From Acidobacteriota bacterium (GTDB lineage: Bacteria; Acidobacteriota; Blastocatellia; Pyrinomonadales; Pyrinomonadaceae): a stretch of DNA of 34,578 nucleotides. The translations under genes and the position numbers were made by a program. The stretch spans positions 1-34,578 of the forward strand of contig CAUJFK010000063.1 in assembly GCA_963169175.1 (NCBI GenBank), read 5' to 3'. The notes beneath the pieces were generated by a model. That model did not search any database and had not been told where the DNA came from. It saw nothing but the letters and a program-made list of their open reading frames with translations. This document shows, one piece after another, positions 30,466 to 34,578 of the stretch (the first letter of the stretch is position 1; each line of letters starts with the position of its first letter).

Positions 30466-30694
30466 GGCCCAACTAAGAAAATAACGCCTCGCTTAGCCTT
30501 GGACCAAAAGTAAAAAGTTGTTGACTAATCCGGAACATGCGAGTAGTTTGATCGCATGCAAGAGCACGTGTCTTCTGGATAGAGAGCATTTCCGAACAAT
30601 CTGGCAGGCACGGTTGTGTACCAGCTTTTGTGTGCGATTATGCGCAGTTTATCCTTCGAAAGACGTATTAGCGATTAGCCATCCGGAGGATGAG

Positions 30695-30805
30695 ATGACT
30701 AGAAAACAATCGGCGATTATAGCACTGGGCATTCTCGGAGCGATAGGCGCCATAGGACTCGCTACAGTTCGACGTGCTCAAAATGATGACAATTCGGGGG
30801 GATGA
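30695..30805 (+). CDS. Small hydrophobic peptide (36 aa)
   Basis: SD ggagga at 30685-30690; MTRKQSAIIALGILGAIGAIGLATVRRAQNDDNSGG. Upstream in-frame extension to 30518 lacks comparable support. Confidence 0.5.
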   Translation: MTRKQSAIIALGILGAIGAIGLATVRRAQNDDNSGG

Positions 30806-30859
30806 CATAACCTTTAGTTAAAGCATTCTTGAAAAAAAATTAAGTAGGAGATAAAAACA

Positions 30860-31651
30860 ATGAAAATATTTGTCGGATTTCTCTTAGCTGTGAGTATTGT
30901 TGTTTTCGGAATTTTCTTTGCGACGCCCGCAACGAAAGGGCAAAAGGAAGAAATGGATGAGGCAACCGTTGTTCGGAGAGGACAAGTAACTGAAAAAGAG
31001 CGGGAGTATAGTGAAGAGTACAAAAAGCTGTATTCATACCGTCAAGGACGCAAATTAACTGAGCTAAGCGAGATTGGCAAACGCAAAGGAAACAAACAAG
31101 AAGCTGGGGTTTCTATCGGATTGCCTCTTGTTCCCACTATTGGAAATGCACCGGGAACATCGGCTTCAGAATTTTTGGAAGAATTATCTTGTAATGCAGA
31201 TGCCGTAGTAATTGGGACTGTTAAAAGTAAGGTATCACATTTAACTGCGGATGAAACGTTTGTTTATACCGAGTACGACTTTTTAGTTGAAGATATAGTC
31301 AAAAATAATTCCGCTTCTCAAATTAAAGTCAATAATAGCATCCAATTCACTCGTCCAGGCGGTTTAATAAAACTCGACAATCAAGCAATTCGAGTGGAAG
31401 ATAAATCCTATCCGCCACTCGGAAAACATAAGAAGTATCTCTTATTCCTTAAATTCGTACCTTCGGCGAATGGTTACATTGTGTCTGACGCTAGAGGCGA
31501 TTTTATACTTGAAGATAATTCGTTCAGAAAAATCTCAAGGCTTGAAGTTCCTAGAGAATTGGAAAGTAAAAATGAGCCTCAAACATTGTTGGGCGAAGTT
31601 CGTAACTCTGTTTCCTCTGATTGTCACAATTCAACAGGGGGAAATCAATGA
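30860..31651 (+). CDS. Secreted hypothetical protein (263 aa)
   Basis: MKIFVGFLLAVSIVVFGIFFATPATKG signal peptide; SD-like taggag upstream; CNADAVVIGTVKSKVSHLTADETFVYTEYDFLVEDIVKN. Confidence 0.7.
   Translation: MKIFVGFLLAVSIVVFGIFFATPATKGQKEEMDEATVVRRGQVTEKEREYSEEYKKLYSYRQGRKLTELSEIGKRKGNKQEAGVSIGLPLVPTIGNAPGTSASEFLEELSCNADAVVIGTVKSKVSHLTADETFVYTEYDFLVEDIVKNNSASQIKVNNSIQFTRPGGLIKLDNQAIRVEDKSYPPLGKHKKYLLFLKFVPSANGYIVSDARGDFILEDNSFRKISRLEVPRELESKNEPQTLLGEVRNSVSSDCHNSTGGNQ
31642..31651 (+). repeat. Left copy of putative IS target-site duplication (aaatcaatga)
   Basis: Identical 10-mer at 32853-32862 flanking the IS. Confidence 0.75.
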
Positions 31652-31719
31652 GGGTGTAAATTATTTTGTGTAAATGGTCATTGAGAGCGAACTGAGATAA
31701 GTTTGGCTGAGGAGAAAAG

Positions 31720-32702
31720 ATGACCACAGACAAGAAGAGGATCGAGGACGAGATCATTGACAATTTGCTGAAGGATTACAAGGAACCTGAAGATTTGATT
31801 GGGGAGAACGGGCTGTTGAGGGAGTTGACAAAGCGGCTGTTGGAGCGAGCGATGTCGGCGGAGATGACGGAGCACGTGGGGTACGAGAAGCATGCAGTTT
31901 CGGGTCGGAACAGCGGGAATTCTCGGAACGGGAAAACGGCAAAGACGGTGAAGGGGACGTTCGGGACGCTGCCTATAGAGGTGCCGCGAGATCGGAACGG
32001 GACGTTCGAGCCGAAGATCATCGGGAAGCATCAGACGCGGTTCACAGGTTTTGACGAGAACATAATATCGCTGTATGCGCGAGGGCTTTCCGTAAGGGAG
32101 ATAAAGCAGCATTTGGAAGAGATCTACCAGGTGGAGGTATCGCCGGGGCTGATCTCGGCGGTGACGGACGAGGTGATCGACGAGGCGAAAGCGTGGCAGG
32201 ACCGGCCGCTTGAGAGCTTCTACCCAATCGTTTACATGGACGCATTGGTCTTCAAAATAAGAGATGGAGCAACGGTTCGGAACAAGGCTGTCTATCTTGC
32301 GATAGGCGTAAACATGGACGGGATGAAAGAGGTCCTGGGGCTGTGGATAGCCCAGACGGAAGGTGCGAAGTTCTGGCTGCAAGTGGTGACAGAATTGAAG
32401 AACCGGGGATTGGACGACATCCTGATCGCATGCGTTGACGGGCCCGCGTCGTCCCGTTTTTCGCACATCCGCCGGAGATCAGACGCGTGATCTACACGAC
32501 CAACGCAATCGAGTCGCTGAACATGTCGCTGCGAAAAGTGACGAAGGCCCGCAGTTCGTTCCCGAATGACGAGGCCGTCATAAAATTGCTCTACCTGGCA
32601 CTGCGGAACATCGCTAAAAAATGGACAATGCCCATCCAAAACTGGAAGGCCGCCCTCAATCGCTTCGCGATAATCTACGAAGATCGCGTCCCCATCGACT
32701 GA
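31720..32702 (+). pseudogene. IS256-family (mutator-type) transposase, internal deletion plus frameshift
   Basis: N-part MTTDKKRIEDEIIDNLLKDY...AEMTEHVGYEKH...DDILIACVDG, then garbled PASSRFSHIRRRSDA*; C-part in another frame FFAHPPEIRRVIYTTNAIESLNMSLRKVTKARSSFPNDEAVIKLLYLALRNIAKKWTMPIQNWKAALNRFAI. Confidence 0.88.
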
Positions 32703-32712
32703 ACCGAAAACC

Positions 32713-32767
32713 GGCTGTGGGAATGTGGAAAAGCCTCAAAAGCAGGCTTTCCCACATTCCCACAGCC
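32713..32767 (+). terminator. Long stem-loop inside the IS after the transposase
   Basis: ggctgtgggaatgtggaaaagcct / aggctttcccacattcccacagcc: 24-bp arms with one mismatch, 7-nt loop. Confidence 0.7.
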
Positions 32768-32852
32768 ACTACCACTACTACTAGAAAAACAGAAATGAAG
32801 AAGGAAAACAAAAACCAAGAAAGATCGTTTACACAAAAAACTTGACACTACC

Positions 32853-32862
32853 AAATCAATGA
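32853..32862 (+). repeat. Right copy of putative IS target-site duplication (aaatcaatga)
   Basis: Identical to 31642-31651. Confidence 0.75.
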
Positions 32863-34490
32863 AGCATATAGACATTGAAATAGCCTTCAGAAAATCAAGA
32901 ATAATTTCATTTGGTTTGTTCTTGCTTTCGTTTAGTCTGGTACAAGTCGCTTTTTCGCAAACGTGCTTACAACCAGATAATCTTTCCTGGCGACACTTTC
33001 CGCAAGGCGACCCAAATATCTTTTACTCTGGGATAGTTTATTATTCCTTCGAGAATATTCCTAATGGCGCACAAAGAACCCAAATAGAAGTGGGGTTGAA
33101 CAACTGGAATAATGCTCTAACGAATGGTTGCTCCAGGGCAACTTTTGTTCCGGGACCACACCCAGGAGGTGGGGCAGATAATTCAACATTGGTAATTAAA
33201 AACGGACCAATACCAAATTCAGGTGCAGCAAGGGCTGAGGAAACAGTTTATTATGGTAACGAAATAATAACAGGAACCGTAATATTTAATCCGAACTTGG
33301 TCATTAGCGGATATTTATTCTATGACCCAAATGTAGGCGGATATGACACTATTTACATCAAGAATGCGATGCACGAAGTTGGACATTTGTTGGGAATTAG
33401 TCACTACAAATCAGGACATCCAAACTCGTGTATGCAACAATCGCCTCAATCATCTGTGATGAATGATTCTTGTGGTGTTAATGACAATGGAACCTATTTC
33501 GGTTCAACTTTTTATCCCGGCGTGCAAACTACAGCTGTAACAAATTGCGACACAACTCGATTAAACGGAATCTATATTTGTCCAACGCCGACTCCAACTC
33601 CAACACCGGAGGCTGCTTGCCTGGACCCGGAATATTGGCCGGGATTTCCTCAGACCGGTTGTGCTTATGGGTTCTTGAACGGCGGAGGGATCTGTGACCG
33701 CAGCCCTTATTACATCGACTATTGCAATTCTTATGGGGGCGGCTATGATTCGGGATCTTGTTCGTGCCCGGATTCGGGGGGAGCATGCATGCCGCCGCCC
33801 GGCGGCTGCGAGAATGGCTGGGGATGGGATGAGCAAATATGCGATTGTTCGCCGTGGATCAGTCCTATAGTCGTCGATGTTTCGGGCAATGGTTTCGATC
33901 TGACAAATTCATACAACGGGGTCAATTTTGACATTACGTCCGACGGCGTGGCCGAGCAGATATCATGGACGGCCGAAAATTCGGACGATGCATGGCTCGC
34001 CCTCGACCGAAACCAAAATGGCTCCATCGACAACGGAAGCGAATTGTTCGGCAACTTTACCGATCAGCCTGACTCGGCCGATAAGAACGGATTTCTCGCT
34101 CTTTCTGAATTTGACAGGCCGGAGAACGGCGGGAACGCCGATGGTTTCATAAACCGCCGCGACACGATCTTCAACAGCCTGCGGCTGTGGCAGGACGCGG
34201 ACCATAACGGTATCTCCGAATCCGGCGAACTATTCACCCTGCCGCAACTCGGGTTGCGAAAAATGCACCTTGACTATCGCGAGTCTGACCGGACGGACGG
34301 GTTCGGCAACCGCTTCAAATATCGGGCCAAGGTAAAAGATGCCCAGGACGCTCAACTCGGCCGCTGGGCTTGGGATGTATATCTAAGAATGTACAATCCG
34401 GCGGGCACCGGGCGGGCAACCGGCCTCCTGCCCAGGCACACAAGCTTCAGCCTTGTACCGCCATCCTGCGGTTCCAGATGGCGGGCGTAG
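32859..34490 (+). CDS. Secreted metzincin-type zinc metalloprotease with Pro-Thr linker, Cys-rich segment and EF-hand-like calcium-binding C-terminal region
   Basis: Signal peptide; MHEVGHLLGISH = HExxHxxGxxH; CPTPTPTPTPE linker; ALDRNQNGSIDNGSELFG and WQDADHNGISESGELF calcium-loop-like motifs. Confidence 0.82.
   Translation: MKHIDIEIAFRKSRIISFGLFLLSFSLVQVAFSQTCLQPDNLSWRHFPQGDPNIFYSGIVYYSFENIPNGAQRTQIEVGLNNWNNALTNGCSRATFVPGPHPGGGADNSTLVIKNGPIPNSGAARAEETVYYGNEIITGTVIFNPNLVISGYLFYDPNVGGYDTIYIKNAMHEVGHLLGISHYKSGHPNSCMQQSPQSSVMNDSCGVNDNGTYFGSTFYPGVQTTAVTNCDTTRLNGIYICPTPTPTPTPEAACLDPEYWPGFPQTGCAYGFLNGGGICDRSPYYIDYCNSYGGGYDSGSCSCPDSGGACMPPPGGCENGWGWDEQICDCSPWISPIVVDVSGNGFDLTNSYNGVNFDITSDGVAEQISWTAENSDDAWLALDRNQNGSIDNGSELFGNFTDQPDSADKNGFLALSEFDRPENGGNADGFINRRDTIFNSLRLWQDADHNGISESGELFTLPQLGLRKMHLDYRESDRTDGFGNRFKYRAKVKDAQDAQLGRWAWDVYLRMYNPAGTGRATGLLPRHTSFSLVPPSCGSRWRA
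34410..34484. repeat. Array of three consecutive small hairpins at the 3' end of the metalloprotease gene
   Basis: gggcggg..cctgccc (34410-34433, one mismatch), acaag..cttgt (34440-34456), ccgccatc..gatggcgg (34458-34484, perfect 8 bp). Confidence 0.5.
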
Positions 34491-34578
34491 TGTTGAGGAG
34501 ATAGAGCTGTCATAATTTGACCGCTCAAACTTTGCCGTCTTTCAACGGTTACCCAAGAGCCGCCAGCCGCCGGCGAGC

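Larger units (their letters stand above)
31652..32852 (+). mobile_element. IS256-family insertion sequence, internally deleted transposase
   Basis: Terminal inverted repeats gggtgtaaattattttgtgtaaatggtc (left) versus ggtagtgtcaagttttttgtgtaaacgatc (reverse complement of right end); IS256-type transposase inside; 10-bp flanking direct repeat. Confidence 0.85.

Noticed and set aside
30009-30476. 155-aa ORF overlapping the 70-aa gene
   Set aside because: Out-of-frame shadow; the 70-aa ORF has better start context and protein-like helical pattern.
32842-32872. Outward TTGACA in the right IS end acting as a promoter for the metalloprotease
   Set aside because: A -10 at 17-19 bp spacing (catata/tataga, 32865-32872) would fall after the ATG at 32859, so the transcript would lack the start codon.
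1-34578. tRNA, rRNA or CRISPR array
   Set aside because: No T-loop/acceptor pattern, no rRNA-conserved stretches and no regularly spaced direct repeats were recognised by eye; tRNAscan-SE and CRISPR finders should confirm.

Overview
The window looks like a chromosomal segment from a GC-moderate, Acidobacteriota (Blastocatellia)-like bacterium; this lineage guess is inference. Roughly 1-30.5 kb is conserved housekeeping and signalling content: an edge-truncated BamA-like protein, ClpC, Pta, a PAS-GGDEF cyclase, a cyclase-family lipoprotein, cyanophycinase, an LpxL-like acyltransferase, a fatty-acid desaturase, HK/RR pairs, a DUF4143 ATPase, a nuclease-like protein, SGNH hydrolase, an MsbA-type ABC exporter, a 3D-domain protein, PilZ, a saccharopine dehydrogenase-like protein, an ECF sigma factor, a class-V aminotransferase, signal peptidase I and LytS/LytTR. 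The last ~4 kb is accessory and visibly AT-richer: a 36-aa hydrophobic peptide, a secreted 263-aa protein and a metzincin-like protease. The last two appear to have been one ATGA-coupled gene pair, split by a decayed IS256-family element whose target duplication regenerated both the stop and the start codon. Other notable signals: (i) two inverted-repeat elements inserted in frame in the ABC exporter nucleotide-binding domain; (ii) three 12-nt copies upstream of clpC that can form mutually exclusive RNA hairpins, with a wobble that only works on the clpC-sense strand; (iii) tandem palindromes over the GTG start of the DUF4143 gene; (iv) an apparent composition breakpoint at the Pro-Thr linker of the metzincin, with a hairpin array encoding its C-terminal tail. 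No rRNA, tRNA or CRISPR array was recognised.
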